A stretch of DNA of 64,000 nt from Chloroflexota bacterium (GCA_005889405.1 VBFY01000014.1:1-64000), one strand, 5' to 3'. Counted from the first letter of the stretch, positions 25,009 through 32,876 are shown. A program made the numbers and translations. Notes: generated by a model from the sequence alone, not told the origin.

Positions 25009-25326
25009 TCATTGCTCGATGCTATCGACGACCGCCTGAACCGCCGCGGTCACCCGCGCTGCGTTCGTGACGCGCGGATCGAAGCGTAGCGTGAGCTTCC
25101 GGTCCAGCGCCACCATGCTCACGCTCACCACTCCCTCGATCTTCCTGCAATCCGTCACGACCTGTGACGCACAGGAGCTTCACATCAGGGCCGATATCTC
25201 GAGCGAGACCTCTTCGACATCCGCGGCGTCAGCCGTCGCAGGCGCGCGCTGCGCGCCGCCCGGGGTCAACACCGGCGAGCCGCATGCGACGACCGCCGCC
25301 AGCAAAAGGAAGGGCGCCAAACGCAC
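25009..25326 (-). CDS. Predicted selenoprotein: HMA-domain lipoprotein with U-S-S-C motif (in-frame TGA = Sec49)
   Basis: A single frame of 106 codons runs from GTG 25326 to TGA 25011-25009, interrupted only by TGA at 25182-25180 (codon 49). Residues 1-15 are a lipoprotein signal (APFLLLAAVVAC). After a short linker, residues 38-105 match a heavy-metal-associated domain: VSLEISALM, then [TGA]SSCASQVV, KIEGVVSVSMVAL and LTLRFDPRVT. In HMA proteins the motif is GMxCxxC, and the TGA stands exactly at the first Cys, giving U-S-S-C. A SECIS-like hairpin starts 3 nt after the TGA. Read as Sec, this is an exported metal-binding or thiol-redox protein. The alternative is a nonsense-mutated pseudogene. 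Confidence 0.82.
25143..25176 (-). promoter_or_regulatory. Bacterial SECIS-like element directly downstream of the in-frame TGA
   Basis: On the minus strand the lower stem TCCTG (25176-25172) pairs with CAGGA (25147-25143). The upper stem CGTCAC (25169-25164) pairs perfectly with GTGACG (25158-25153). The apical loop is AGGTC (25163-25159), and 16 nt separate the TGA from it. The E. coli fdhF SECIS has the loop AGGUCU at nearly the same distance (17 nt). A small G-containing loop on a short stem at this spacing is what SelB recognises in bacteria. The extra bulged U of fdhF is absent. Confidence 0.8.
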
Positions 25327-25350
25327 CGTGTGATTGTGCGCTTGGCGCCC
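25312..25350 (-). terminator. 15-bp hairpin spanning the selenoprotein start codon (terminator or attenuator)
   Basis: In the minus-strand RNA, GGGCGCCAAGCGCAC (25350-25336) pairs with GUGCGUUUGGCGCCC (25326-25312), with one G-U pair and a 9-nt loop. The 3' arm begins with the GUG start codon of the selenoprotein and is followed by UUCCUUUU. It could terminate the csbD-like transcript or control read-through and translation of the selenoprotein gene. Confidence 0.6.
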
Positions 25351-25373
25351 AAGGTCGCGGTGATCCTGAGGTA

Positions 25374-25592
25374 CTAGCGGTCGACGTCGTCGACCGGACG
25401 GTCCTCCTTGAGCTCGCCGATGCCCTGCTTCACCTTGCCCTTGGCTTGGTCGAGCTTGCCGCCGATCTCGGTCGAGCGATCGCCGCCGAGCTTGCCGGCC
25501 TCTTCCTTGACCTTGCCCTTGACCTCGTCGAGCTTGCCCTCCATCTCGAGCTCTTCGCCTGTCTTGTCCTTCATGTGTGTCTTGTCCTTCAT
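25374..25592 (-). CDS. CsbD-like stress protein
   Basis: About 72 aa, highly charged. It contains the CsbD repeat-like helices GKLDEVKGKVKEEAGKLGGD and GKLDQAKGKVKQGIGELKED. GGAGGG lies 6 nt before ATG 25592. The first six codons are tandemly duplicated (MKDKTH-MKDKT; an 18-nt direct repeat at 25592 and 25574), so the gene has two in-frame starts. CsbD proteins are sigma-B or general-stress induced in Bacillus; the molecular function is unknown. Confidence 0.85.
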   Translation of the reverse strand: MKDKTHMKDKTGEELEMEGKLDEVKGKVKEEAGKLGGDRSTEIGGKLDQAKGKVKQGIGELKEDRPVDDVDR

Positions 25593-25739
25593 GTGTGCCC
25601 TCCACGCGATCTGCGATGCAAACAGATCGCCGCAAGAGCGGTGCCGCGACCCTCTTGGCTCGCTAGAGCGTTAGGAGGATGAACGGGACGTTGTTCGCTA
25701 GGTCGATGGAACCCACGGCAAGACGCACGACGTCGATGC

Positions 25740-25745
25740 TACGGT
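25740..25745 (+). promoter_or_regulatory. -10 box TACGGT of the tandem GNAT gene
   Basis: TANNNT box 7 bp before ATG 25753. An upstream in-frame GTG (25744) overlaps the box and is therefore unlikely to be the start. Confidence 0.45.
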
Positions 25746-25752
25746 GAGCGTC

Positions 25753-26760
25753 ATGGCGGTCACCGATGTCCTGGCTCTTGGCGCAAGCCTCCCCGCGGGC
25801 TACCGCGCGCGCGAATTCGCAGACACCGACCGCGACCAGTTCGTCCCGGCGCGCAACCGCGAGCAGCACTGGATGGAACAAGGAAGCGCCGCGGAGTGGC
25901 GCTACTGGGAGAACCTCATGAAGGACCCAAAGCTGCTCCGCGTCACCGTCGAAGCGCCGGATGGCAGCGTCGCCGCGATCGGCGACATCGGCGTCGGGTT
26001 CACTGCGCGACCTGACGGCTCTCAATTCATTGGGATGACGGTGCTCGCGGCGCATCGCCGGAAGGGCATCGGCGCCGCGCTGCTCGAGGCATTCGAGGAG
26101 GAGGGCCGACGCCGCGAGGCGCCGAAGCTCCTTGGAGGAGCGAACGAGGGCGAGAAGTTCGCGCTCGACTGGGCCCTCGCTCACGGCTACCACCAGATCG
26201 GTCGCCGCATCGCGTCGTATGTAGAGCTCGCGAAGTTCGAGCCCGGGCGGTTCTCCGCGGCCCTCGACCGCGCACACGCCGCGGGCATCACGATCACCAG
26301 CTTCGCCGAGACGCTGAGCGGCCGCGACGCCGCGGGCCAGGAGCAGTGGTGGCGCGCGCTGTACGCGGCGGAGGCGCCGATGTGGGAAGACATCCCGTTC
26401 GCGACGCCGACGCCGCACTGGCCGTGGGATCGCTTCTATGAGGCATCGACGAGCGAACGGATGCTGAGCGACCTGTCGCTCGTCGCGTACGCAGGCGATC
26501 AGATCGCGGGATTCACCACGACAGGCAAGAGCAAGGAGAGCGACGGCTGGACCTGGATGACCGGGACCGCGCGCGAGTACCGAGGCCGTGGCATCGCGCG
26601 CGCGCTGAAGGTCGAGGCACTCACGCGCGCGAAACGGATGGGCCTACGCGCGATGGGCACGACGAACGATGAGCCGAACAAGTCGATGCGTGAGATCAAC
26701 GCGAAGCTGGGATATCAGATGCTCCCGGCGCACGTGGAGCTGGAGAAGGCGCTGGCCTGA
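25753..26760 (+). CDS. Tandem GNAT acetyltransferase (mycothiol-synthase-like layout)
   Basis: About 335 aa with two GNAT domains. The first has its acetyl-CoA loop in VLAAHRRKGIGAALLE (about residue 100), and the second in EYRGRGIARALKVEALTRAK (about residue 280), followed by NEPNKSMREINAKLGYQ. Two-domain GNATs include mycothiol synthase and many uncharacterised enzymes; this one has no thiol-biosynthesis neighbours. The start is ATG 25753, by promoter spacing. The 3' end overlaps the convergent MFS gene by 65 bp. Confidence 0.87.
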   Translation: MAVTDVLALGASLPAGYRAREFADTDRDQFVPARNREQHWMEQGSAAEWRYWENLMKDPKLLRVTVEAPDGSVAAIGDIGVGFTARPDGSQFIGMTVLAAHRRKGIGAALLEAFEEEGRRREAPKLLGGANEGEKFALDWALAHGYHQIGRRIASYVELAKFEPGRFSAALDRAHAAGITITSFAETLSGRDAAGQEQWWRALYAAEAPMWEDIPFATPTPHWPWDRFYEASTSERMLSDLSLVAYAGDQIAGFTTTGKSKESDGWTWMTGTAREYRGRGIARALKVEALTRAKRMGLRAMGTTNDEPNKSMREINAKLGYQMLPAHVELEKALA

Positions 26761-27943
26761 TCTCCGCGGGAAGCAGCAGCAGGACGAGGCCGGCGGACAG
26801 GGCCGCGGTCGACGAGAGGAGCAGTCCCCCGCCCACGTCGGTCAGCTGCCAGATCGCGGTCGCGCCCAGCGCTCCGATGACCGTGCCGGCCTGGGCGACA
26901 GCGCTGACCACCCCGAACACGCGCCCGCGCCGCGCGGCGGGCACAGCGTTGGTGAGGAGCGCGAACCACGACGCGTTGTACGCGGTGAGCGCGGCGCCGG
27001 TGACGAAGCTGATCGCGTAGAAGAATGGTTTTGGAAGACCGAAGAACACGATGAAGCCGAACAGGAAGATCGGGATCGACGCGAGCACGGCCATGCGTCG
27101 ACGTCCGGTGCGGTCGGCGAGATGGCCGAGCCAGGGACCGAGCGTGATGTCGCCGAGCCCGAAGATCGTGAAGATGATCCCGACGTCGAACGTCGACCAC
27201 CCAAGGCGCGTGGTCACGAACGGCGCGTAGCTCGTGATCCAGCCGCCGAAGCCGATGAGCAGGAGGAGATTCCCTGCCAGCAGGACGAAGACCGTCCGAT
27301 TCCAAACGCGGCCGCTCGCGGTGATGACCGCGCCGACGTCGTGCGGTCGCCCCGTCGGACGCGGCAGGAAGAGCGCGGCGACGAACGCCATCGCGCTCGT
27401 GGCAGCGACGATGAAGAACGGAGCACGAAGGTCGCCGGCCACTGCAATGAGGCCGCCGAAGCCCGGTCCGAGGACGCTCCCGGCCGAGTTCGCCGCTGAG
27501 ATGATGCTGTTGAAGAACGCGAGGCTCGCCTGCTCCGCGGTCTGCGAGATGTAGAGGCGCGTCGCGACCATATTGATGCCGCCGCCGAAGCCTGCGACCA
27601 CGCGGTAGCCGATGAGCGCGACCGCGGTGGGCGCGGTCGCGATGAGCAGATTCGCCGCCGCATACGTACCGATCCCGATCACGACGAAACGCCGCGCCCC
27701 ATATCGGTCCATCAGGAAGCCCGAGACGAACTGAGCGAGGCCGTTCGAGACGGCGAAGCCGCTCGTCATGAGCCCGAGCTGAAGCGGTGACGCGCCAAGC
27801 GAGAGCGCGTAGAGCGGGAGCAGCGGCAGCATGATCGAGATGCCGAGGCTCGAAACGAATGAGATCGTCGCGAGCACGGCGAGGGCCGGGCTGCCGCTGG
27901 CGCGCAGTCGCTGGAGCACGTGCGCGTACGCTAGCGAACGCAT
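26696..27943 (-). CDS. MFS transporter (12-helix drug/sugar-efflux type)
   Basis: About 415 aa, 12 hydrophobic helices. The loop 2-3 signature is in GFLMDRYGARRFVVIG and its second-half equivalent in GHLADRTGRRRMAVLA. The layout is that of DHA1-type exporters. ATG 27943 lies in the palindrome CATG, whose other strand is ATG 27942 of the divergent gene, so both start codons share three base pairs. The last 21 codons overlap the acetyltransferase gene. Confidence 0.88.
   Translation of the reverse strand: MRSLAYAHVLQRLRASGSPALAVLATISFVSSLGISIMLPLLPLYALSLGASPLQLGLMTSGFAVSNGLAQFVSGFLMDRYGARRFVVIGIGTYAAANLLIATAPTAVALIGYRVVAGFGGGINMVATRLYISQTAEQASLAFFNSIISAANSAGSVLGPGFGGLIAVAGDLRAPFFIVAATSAMAFVAALFLPRPTGRPHDVGAVITASGRVWNRTVFVLLAGNLLLLIGFGGWITSYAPFVTTRLGWSTFDVGIIFTIFGLGDITLGPWLGHLADRTGRRRMAVLASIPIFLFGFIVFFGLPKPFFYAISFVTGAALTAYNASWFALLTNAVPAARRGRVFGVVSAVAQAGTVIGALGATAIWQLTDVGGGLLLSSTAALSAGLVLLLLPAEIRPAPSPAPRAPGASDIPASR
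27927..27932 (+). promoter_or_regulatory. -10 box TACGCT of the 58-aa membrane protein gene
   Basis: TANNNT box 9 bp before ATG 27942, inside the 5' coding end of the divergent MFS gene. Confidence 0.4.
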
Positions 27944-28118
27944 GGGCGATCCTGTCGGAGGGTTCCTGTTGCTCGGCTCCGCACTGTGCGCGATCGGCGC
28001 GAGCCTCGTCGTCTGTTACGTGATCTGGCTCAACACCTGGGAAGGCTGGGAATCCTGGAACGCGCGCACCGGCCTCGATGCGGAGCGCGCGGACGAGGAG
28101 CGTCTTCTCGGCAAATAG
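27942..28118 (+). CDS. 58-residue single-span membrane protein
   Basis: One N-terminal helix (FLLLGSALCAIGASLVVCYV) is followed by a Trp-rich stretch WLNTWEGWESWN and a charged tail. It starts in the CATG shared with the divergent MFS gene and ends at a strong bidirectional terminator. The function is unknown. Confidence 0.6.
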   Translation: MGDPVGGFLLLGSALCAIGASLVVCYVIWLNTWEGWESWNARTGLDAERADEERLLGK

Positions 28119-28149
28119 AAGGAGGGAGGCGATCCGCCTCCCTCCTTCT
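28117..28149. terminator. Bidirectional terminator between convergent genes
   Basis: A perfect 15-bp inverted repeat, AGAAGGAGGGAGGCG (28117-28131), a 3-nt loop, and its complement (28135-28149). It begins within the stop codon of the 58-aa gene and lies 16 bp from the stop of the MHS transporter gene. Confidence 0.8.
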
Positions 28150-28164
28150 TCGTTGCGAGCGAGC

Positions 28165-29673
28165 CTATTCGGCCGGTGTCGCCTCGGTCATCATGCCGGG
28201 CTCTTCGCCACCGACCTCGGACCAGATCTTGACGTTCTTGGGCTCCCGCAGGAACAGCGTGCCGAGGACCACCGTCATGAGCGCGACGGTGATCACGTAC
28301 GCGAGACCGAGATAGATGTTGCCGTTCGGGTCGGGCGGCGTCGACGTGTTGAACTGCCGCAGGTCGAAGATACCCAGCCACGGAACGTAGGAGGTCGCGA
28401 TCGGGATCGTCGCTCCGACGAGACCGGTGAAGGTCAGCGGCAGCAGGCCACCGAACCAGCCGTTCCCGAAGTGGTACGGGATCGACAGCGAGGTGTAACG
28501 GACCTTCGCGCGGAAGTACTCCACCAGGAACGCCGCGATCGGTCCGTAGACCATCGTCACGTAGATCACCTGGATCCACACGAGACCCACGAGCACGAGC
28601 GTGTCGGGATTCGCCTTCGTGATGAGACCGGTGGGTCCGTACTCGACGTGCGCAGCGTCATACATCGCGTGATAGATCGGGATGTAGGTGACCGCCGCGA
28701 TGAGACAGCCCGCCAGGATGATGACTTTGCGTCCGATCTTGTCGGACAGCCAGCCGAAGAACAGGAAGAACGGCGTGCCGAGGGCGACCGCCCACAGCAT
28801 GACGGTGTACGACTGCGTGAAGCTGAGCTTCAGGTACGTCGTCATGAAGAAGTTCGCCTGGAATTGACCCTGGTACCAGACGACTCCCTGGCCGGCGGTG
28901 AGGCCGAGAAGCACCAGCAGGATCGTGCCGACCTTGCGGCCGCTGAAGCTCTCCTTCGCCCAGTTGCCCGCGCCGGTGACGGCCTGCTTCTGCTCCTTGA
29001 GACGCGCGAACAGCGGCGTCTCGCGGAGGCGGATGCGAATGTAGAGCGCGACGGCGAGAAGTATCGCGCCGAGGATGAACGGGTACCGCCAGCCGACACT
29101 CGCGAAGTCGGCCGCGGCCATGGTGGTGCGGAAGTACAGGATGATCGCGAGCGCGAAGAAGAAGCCGAGCGTCGCGGTCGTCTGGATCCACGAGGTGTAC
29201 AGACCGCGCTTGTTGTCGGGCGCGTGCTCGGCCACGTAGATCGCCGCTCCGCCGTACTCGCCACCAAGCGCGAGCCCCTGGACCAGCCGCAGGATCACCA
29301 GTCCGATCGGCGCGAGGATGCCGATGTCCTTGTATGTGGGTAGCAGACCCATGAAGACGGTCGATAGACCCATCGCCGTGATCGTCACGAGGAAGGTGTA
29401 CTTGCGTCCGATGATGTCTCCGAGTGCCCCGAAGATCACGGCTCCGAACGGCCGCACCAGGAAACCCGCCGCGTATGCGGCGAACCCCGAGAGCTGCACC
29501 GCGGTCGGGTTGTCACCCGGGAAGAAGAGCGGTGAGAGGAACGGGGTCAGGGTCGCGTAGAGATAAAAGTCGTACCACTCCACGATCGTGCCGGCGGACG
29601 CCGCGGTGATTACGAAGGGCAGCCCGTAGGCTCGCCTGGTCATCGTCGCCGCGCCCGCGCTAGTCGTTGCCAA
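28165..29673 (-). CDS. MFS transporter of the metabolite:H+ symporter (MHS) family
   Basis: About 502 aa. It contains GTIVEWYDFYLYATLTPF, the MHS hallmark at helix 1, then GFLVRPFGAVIFGALGDIIG, LVQGLALGGEYGGAA and GWRYPFILGA. Relatives import proline, betaine, shikimate, citrate or short-chain carboxylates. TTG 29673 with GGAGGGGG upstream is the likely start. The acetyl-CoA synthetase gene lies directly upstream on the same strand (107-bp spacer), which makes a monocarboxylate substrate such as acetate or propionate plausible. Confidence 0.9.
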   Translation of the reverse strand: MATTSAGAATMTRRAYGLPFVITAASAGTIVEWYDFYLYATLTPFLSPLFFPGDNPTAVQLSGFAAYAAGFLVRPFGAVIFGALGDIIGRKYTFLVTITAMGLSTVFMGLLPTYKDIGILAPIGLVILRLVQGLALGGEYGGAAIYVAEHAPDNKRGLYTSWIQTTATLGFFFALAIILYFRTTMAAADFASVGWRYPFILGAILLAVALYIRIRLRETPLFARLKEQKQAVTGAGNWAKESFSGRKVGTILLVLLGLTAGQGVVWYQGQFQANFFMTTYLKLSFTQSYTVMLWAVALGTPFFLFFGWLSDKIGRKVIILAGCLIAAVTYIPIYHAMYDAAHVEYGPTGLITKANPDTLVLVGLVWIQVIYVTMVYGPIAAFLVEYFRAKVRYTSLSIPYHFGNGWFGGLLPLTFTGLVGATIPIATSYVPWLGIFDLRQFNTSTPPDPNGNIYLGLAYVITVALMTVVLGTLFLREPKNVKIWSEVGGEEPGMMTEATPAE

Positions 29674-29780
29674 GATCCACCCCCTCCGCCTATTCGCTGA
29701 AGCGGTATTTCTGGGACACGCGCGCCCTCACGTCAACTCGGCCGTTCAACAGGCGAAAGTCGTTCTGCTCGCTTGGTCGA

Positions 29781-31745
29781 CTATTCCTCCTTGCCGGAGG
29801 CCGACGCGGTGCGGATCGAGTCGACGACGGTCGCGTCCGCCAGCGTCGTGGTGTCACCGAGCGGCGTGCCGTTGGCGATGTCGCGGAGCAGCCGCCGCAT
29901 GATCTTTCCCGAGCGGGTCTTGGGCAGCTCGGGTGTGAACATGATCGTCTTGGGGCGGGCGATCGAGCCGATCTTGCTGACGACGTGCTCGCGGAGCTCC
30001 TTCGAGAGCCCCTCGCCTGCCTGCTTTCCGCCACGGAGCGTCACGAACGCGAAGATCGCCTGGGTCGTCACCGGGTCCTCGCGGCCGATGACGGCGGCCT
30101 CGGCCACCGCCGGATGCGAGACGAGCGCCGACTCGACCTCCGTGGTCGAGATGCGGTGGCCGGAGATCTTCATGACGTCGTCGACGCGGCCCATCAGCCA
30201 GAAGTAGCCCTCCTTGTCGCGCCGCGCCCCGTCGCCGGCGAAATACCGGCCGGGGTACCGGCTCCAGTACGTCTCGCGGTAGCGCTTGTCGTCCTTGTAG
30301 ATACCGCGCAGCATCGCGGGCCAGGGCTTCGTGATGACGAGGTAGCCCGCACCGCCGAGCGGCACCGTCTTTCCGTCCTCGTCGACGACATCCGCCCCCA
30401 CGCCGGGGAACGGGAACGTCGCGCTGCCGGGCTTCGTTGTCGTGATACCCGGGAGCGGTGTGATGAGGATCATGCCCGTCTCCGTCATCCACCAGGTATC
30501 GACGATCGGACAGCGAGCGCCGCCGATGTTCTCGTGATACCAGAGCCACGCTTCAGGGTTGATCGGCTCCCCCACCGATCCGAGAAGTCGCAGGGACTTC
30601 ATGTCGTGCTTATTCGGATACTCGGCCCCCCACTTCATGAACGTCCGGATCGCGGTCGGCGCGCAGTAGAGGATCGAGACCTGGTACTTCTCGATGATCG
30701 ACCACCAGCGATCCTTGTCGGGGAAGTCAGGTGTGCCCTCGTACATGACCCCGGTCGACCCATTCGCGAGCGGACCGAACACGATGTAGCTGTGGCCGGT
30801 GACCCAGCCGATGTCGGCTGCGCACCAATACACATCCTCGTGCTTTACGTCGAAGATGAGCTTGTGCGTCGTCGCGACGCCGGCGAGATAGCCGGCCGTC
30901 GTATGTACGATGCCCTTCGGCTTCGCCGTAGTGCCCGAGGTGTAGAGCAGGTAGAGCATGTGCTCGCTCTCGAGCGACTCCGCCGGGCACTCGGGCTTCT
31001 GCTTATCGACGAGGTCGTGCCACCAGATATCGCGGCCGATCGTCCACGGCACGTCCTGCTTCGTGCGTCGCACGACGAGCACCTTCTCGATCGTCTTCGC
31101 CTGCGCGACGGCATCGTCCGCGTTCTTCTTGAGCGCGACCGCGCTTCCCTTCCGGTAGCCGCCGTCGGCGGTGACGAGGACCTTCGCCTCCGAGTCGTTG
31201 ATGCGGCCGGACAGGGCCTCCGCTGAGAAACCGCCGAAGACGACCGTGAACGGCGCGCCGATTCGCGCGCAGGCGAGCATCGCGGCGGGGAGCTCGGGGA
31301 TCATCGGCATGTAGATCGCGACGCGGTCGCCTTTACGGACACCGAGCTCCTTCAGCGCGTTGGCGCAGCGGCAGGTCATCTCGAGCAGGTCGCGGTAGGT
31401 GATCGTCCGCGTGTCGCCGGGCTCGCCCTCCCAGTGGTACGCGACCTTGGTCCCCCGGCCGGCCTTCACGTGACGGTCGAGGCAGTTCTCGGAGATGTTG
31501 AGCTCGCCGCCAAGGAACCACTTGGCGTATGGCGCCTCCCACTCGAGCACCTTGTCGAACGGCTTCCGCCAGAGGAGCTCCTTCGCCTGCTCCGCCCAGA
31601 AGCCTTCGAGGTCGCGCTCCGCGCGCTGGTAGATGCCGGGGTCGCTGGCGTTCGCCTTGGCGGCGAAGCCTGGTGGCGGCGGGAACCGACGGTCCTCTTG
31701 GGCGAAGGTCTCGAGCGCCGTGGTGCTCTTGGTGTCGCTCGCCAT
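29781..31745 (-). CDS. acs: Acetyl-CoA synthetase
   Basis: About 654 aa, an ANL-superfamily enzyme. The AMP loop is YLLYTSGTTAKPKGIVHTT, the motif VDTWWMTETG and the hinge WLMGRVDDVMKISGHR are present, and the catalytic Lys of the C-terminal domain is in TRSGKIMRRLLRD, which is also the site of acetylation control in known enzymes. It activates acetate through acetyl-AMP to acetyl-CoA. ATG 31745 follows a G-rich run. It is transcribed towards the MHS transporter gene. Confidence 0.95.
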   Translation of the reverse strand: MASDTKSTTALETFAQEDRRFPPPPGFAAKANASDPGIYQRAERDLEGFWAEQAKELLWRKPFDKVLEWEAPYAKWFLGGELNISENCLDRHVKAGRGTKVAYHWEGEPGDTRTITYRDLLEMTCRCANALKELGVRKGDRVAIYMPMIPELPAAMLACARIGAPFTVVFGGFSAEALSGRINDSEAKVLVTADGGYRKGSAVALKKNADDAVAQAKTIEKVLVVRRTKQDVPWTIGRDIWWHDLVDKQKPECPAESLESEHMLYLLYTSGTTAKPKGIVHTTAGYLAGVATTHKLIFDVKHEDVYWCAADIGWVTGHSYIVFGPLANGSTGVMYEGTPDFPDKDRWWSIIEKYQVSILYCAPTAIRTFMKWGAEYPNKHDMKSLRLLGSVGEPINPEAWLWYHENIGGARCPIVDTWWMTETGMILITPLPGITTTKPGSATFPFPGVGADVVDEDGKTVPLGGAGYLVITKPWPAMLRGIYKDDKRYRETYWSRYPGRYFAGDGARRDKEGYFWLMGRVDDVMKISGHRISTTEVESALVSHPAVAEAAVIGREDPVTTQAIFAFVTLRGGKQAGEGLSKELREHVVSKIGSIARPKTIMFTPELPKTRSGKIMRRLLRDIANGTPLGDTTTLADATVVDSIRTASASGKEE

Positions 31746-31789
31746 CGCTCACACCCCCCGGTCTCTGTCTTGGGTGAGCGAGTATGCGA

Positions 31790-32287
31790 CTAGATCGCCG
31801 TGACCGTCCCTCCCTCGAGCGCCCGCAGGTGGGCGTCGTAATGGTTCGGCAGCGTCAGCAGCCAGCCGAAGCAATTAAGCTCACCGTAGTAGGGGTGCCG
31901 GGCCGTCGCGCCGGTATCCGGCTCCGCCGGGAACTCGGCTCGCAGCCGGCGCAGGGCTGCGGCGGCCTTGTCGGCGAGCGTGGAGATGCCCGGCCGGGTC
32001 ACGGCCGACGCAGCCGGTCGTGGCTGGCCCGTCGAGCCCCCTTCTTGTCCCTGGGCGAGACGAAGGGCGATGAGTGTGACGCCGCGCTCCACGATCAGGA
32101 GGTGGACGGCGACCTGGCCGATGCCCCAGTCGTCGTCCGACCCCGAGGCGAGGTCCGCGTCGCTCGCATGTTCGACTCGCGCCAGGAGTCGCGCGCGCCA
32201 TTCGTCCGTCCCCCTCGCGACGAGCCGGATGGTCTCGCTGACCCAGCCAGGACGGTCCGGAGGGTCTTCCGTTACGGTGAGCGTCAC
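31790..32287 (-). CDS. DinB-like / mycothiol-dependent maleylpyruvate isomerase-fold protein
   Basis: About 165 aa of four-helix-bundle type. It contains VSETIRLVARGTDEW, DDWGIGQVAVHLLIVERGV and LTLPNHYDAHLRALEG; the His residues in the second and third pieces are at the usual DinB metal positions. I chose GTG 32287; the open frame extends to 32341 but that part looks non-conserved. The family includes thiol-dependent transferases; the thiol cofactor and substrate are unknown. Confidence 0.7.
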   Translation of the reverse strand: MTLTVTEDPPDRPGWVSETIRLVARGTDEWRARLLARVEHASDADLASGSDDDWGIGQVAVHLLIVERGVTLIALRLAQGQEGGSTGQPRPAASAVTRPGISTLADKAAAALRRLRAEFPAEPDTGATARHPYYGELNCFGWLLTLPNHYDAHLRALEGGTVTAI

Positions 32288-32428
32288 AGCAGCGCATATT
32301 GCGCCGTTCGTGTGTACGTGCCGTACTCCACTCGCGCGCACGTCTGAGCCGGCAAGCCGGCTCCCCCGTGCTCGCTCATGTGTGAGAATGCGGCGCGACT
32401 TGGCCGAAAGGCCGCACAGGAGGACGAA

Positions 32429-32719
32429 GTGGCGGGGATCTCAAAGTCGGAAACTCTGAATCGGCTCTCGGAGAAGACGCAACTGACAAAGAAGCAAGTG
32501 GGTACCGTTCTCGAGGAGCTCGCGGCCCTGGCCTACAAGGAAGCCCGGAACGGCTTCACGTTCCCAGGCGTCGGCAAGCTCGTGATCGTGGACCGCAAGG
32601 CCCGTCTGGGCCGCAACCCGGCGACCGGTGAGACGATCCAGATCCCGGCGAAGCGCGTACTCAAGTTCCGCATCGCCAAGCAGGCGAAGGACTCGACTCT
32701 CGCGAAGCGCGGCAAGTAG
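32429..32719 (+). CDS. HU-family DNA-binding protein
   Basis: About 96 aa. The HU/IHF fold is seen in SKSETLNRLSEKTQLTKKQV, FTFPGVGKLVIVDRKARLGR and NPATGETIQIPAKRVLKFR, the last being the DNA-inserting beta arm with its Pro. AGGAGG lies 8 nt before GTG 32429. It probably compacts DNA as a dimer. A hairpin terminator follows. Confidence 0.94.
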   Translation: MAGISKSETLNRLSEKTQLTKKQVGTVLEELAALAYKEARNGFTFPGVGKLVIVDRKARLGRNPATGETIQIPAKRVLKFRIAKQAKDSTLAKRGK

Positions 32720-32737
32720 CCGCACCGCACTTATCTT

Positions 32738-32790
32738 CGCGAGGTCCTTCATCGCGCGCGGTGGAGGACCTCGCGCTGCCTCACACGCTT
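32738..32790 (+). terminator. Terminator of the HU gene
   Basis: An 11-bp perfect stem, CGCGAGGTCCT (32738-32748) with AGGACCTCGCG (32765-32775), has a 16-nt loop. A short T tract (CTTTTT) follows some 9 nt later. Confidence 0.6.
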
Positions 32791-32843
32791 TTTGGCGATA
32801 GGGCGGCCCCACTGAGGTGGCCGCTGCCGTTCTTGGCATCTGC

Positions 32844-32876
32844 TACGTTCTGAACGTTCAGTTGAAACAGAACAAA
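32844..32876 (+). promoter_or_regulatory. Promoter and candidate operator of the regulator-ABC operon
   Basis: TACGTT (32844-32849) is a plausible -10 box. It abuts the perfect palindrome TGAACGTTCA (32851-32860), flanked by the half-sites GTTC on the left and GTTGAAACAGAAC on the right. A palindrome beside the -10 box and upstream of a winged-helix regulator gene suggests autorepression. Confidence 0.5.

Noticed and set aside
25009-25333. A plus-strand frame of 88 aa over the selenoprotein region (25067-25333)
   Set aside because: It has no recognisable domain and is Ser/Thr-rich like a shadow; the minus strand gives a clear HMA domain with a signal peptide.
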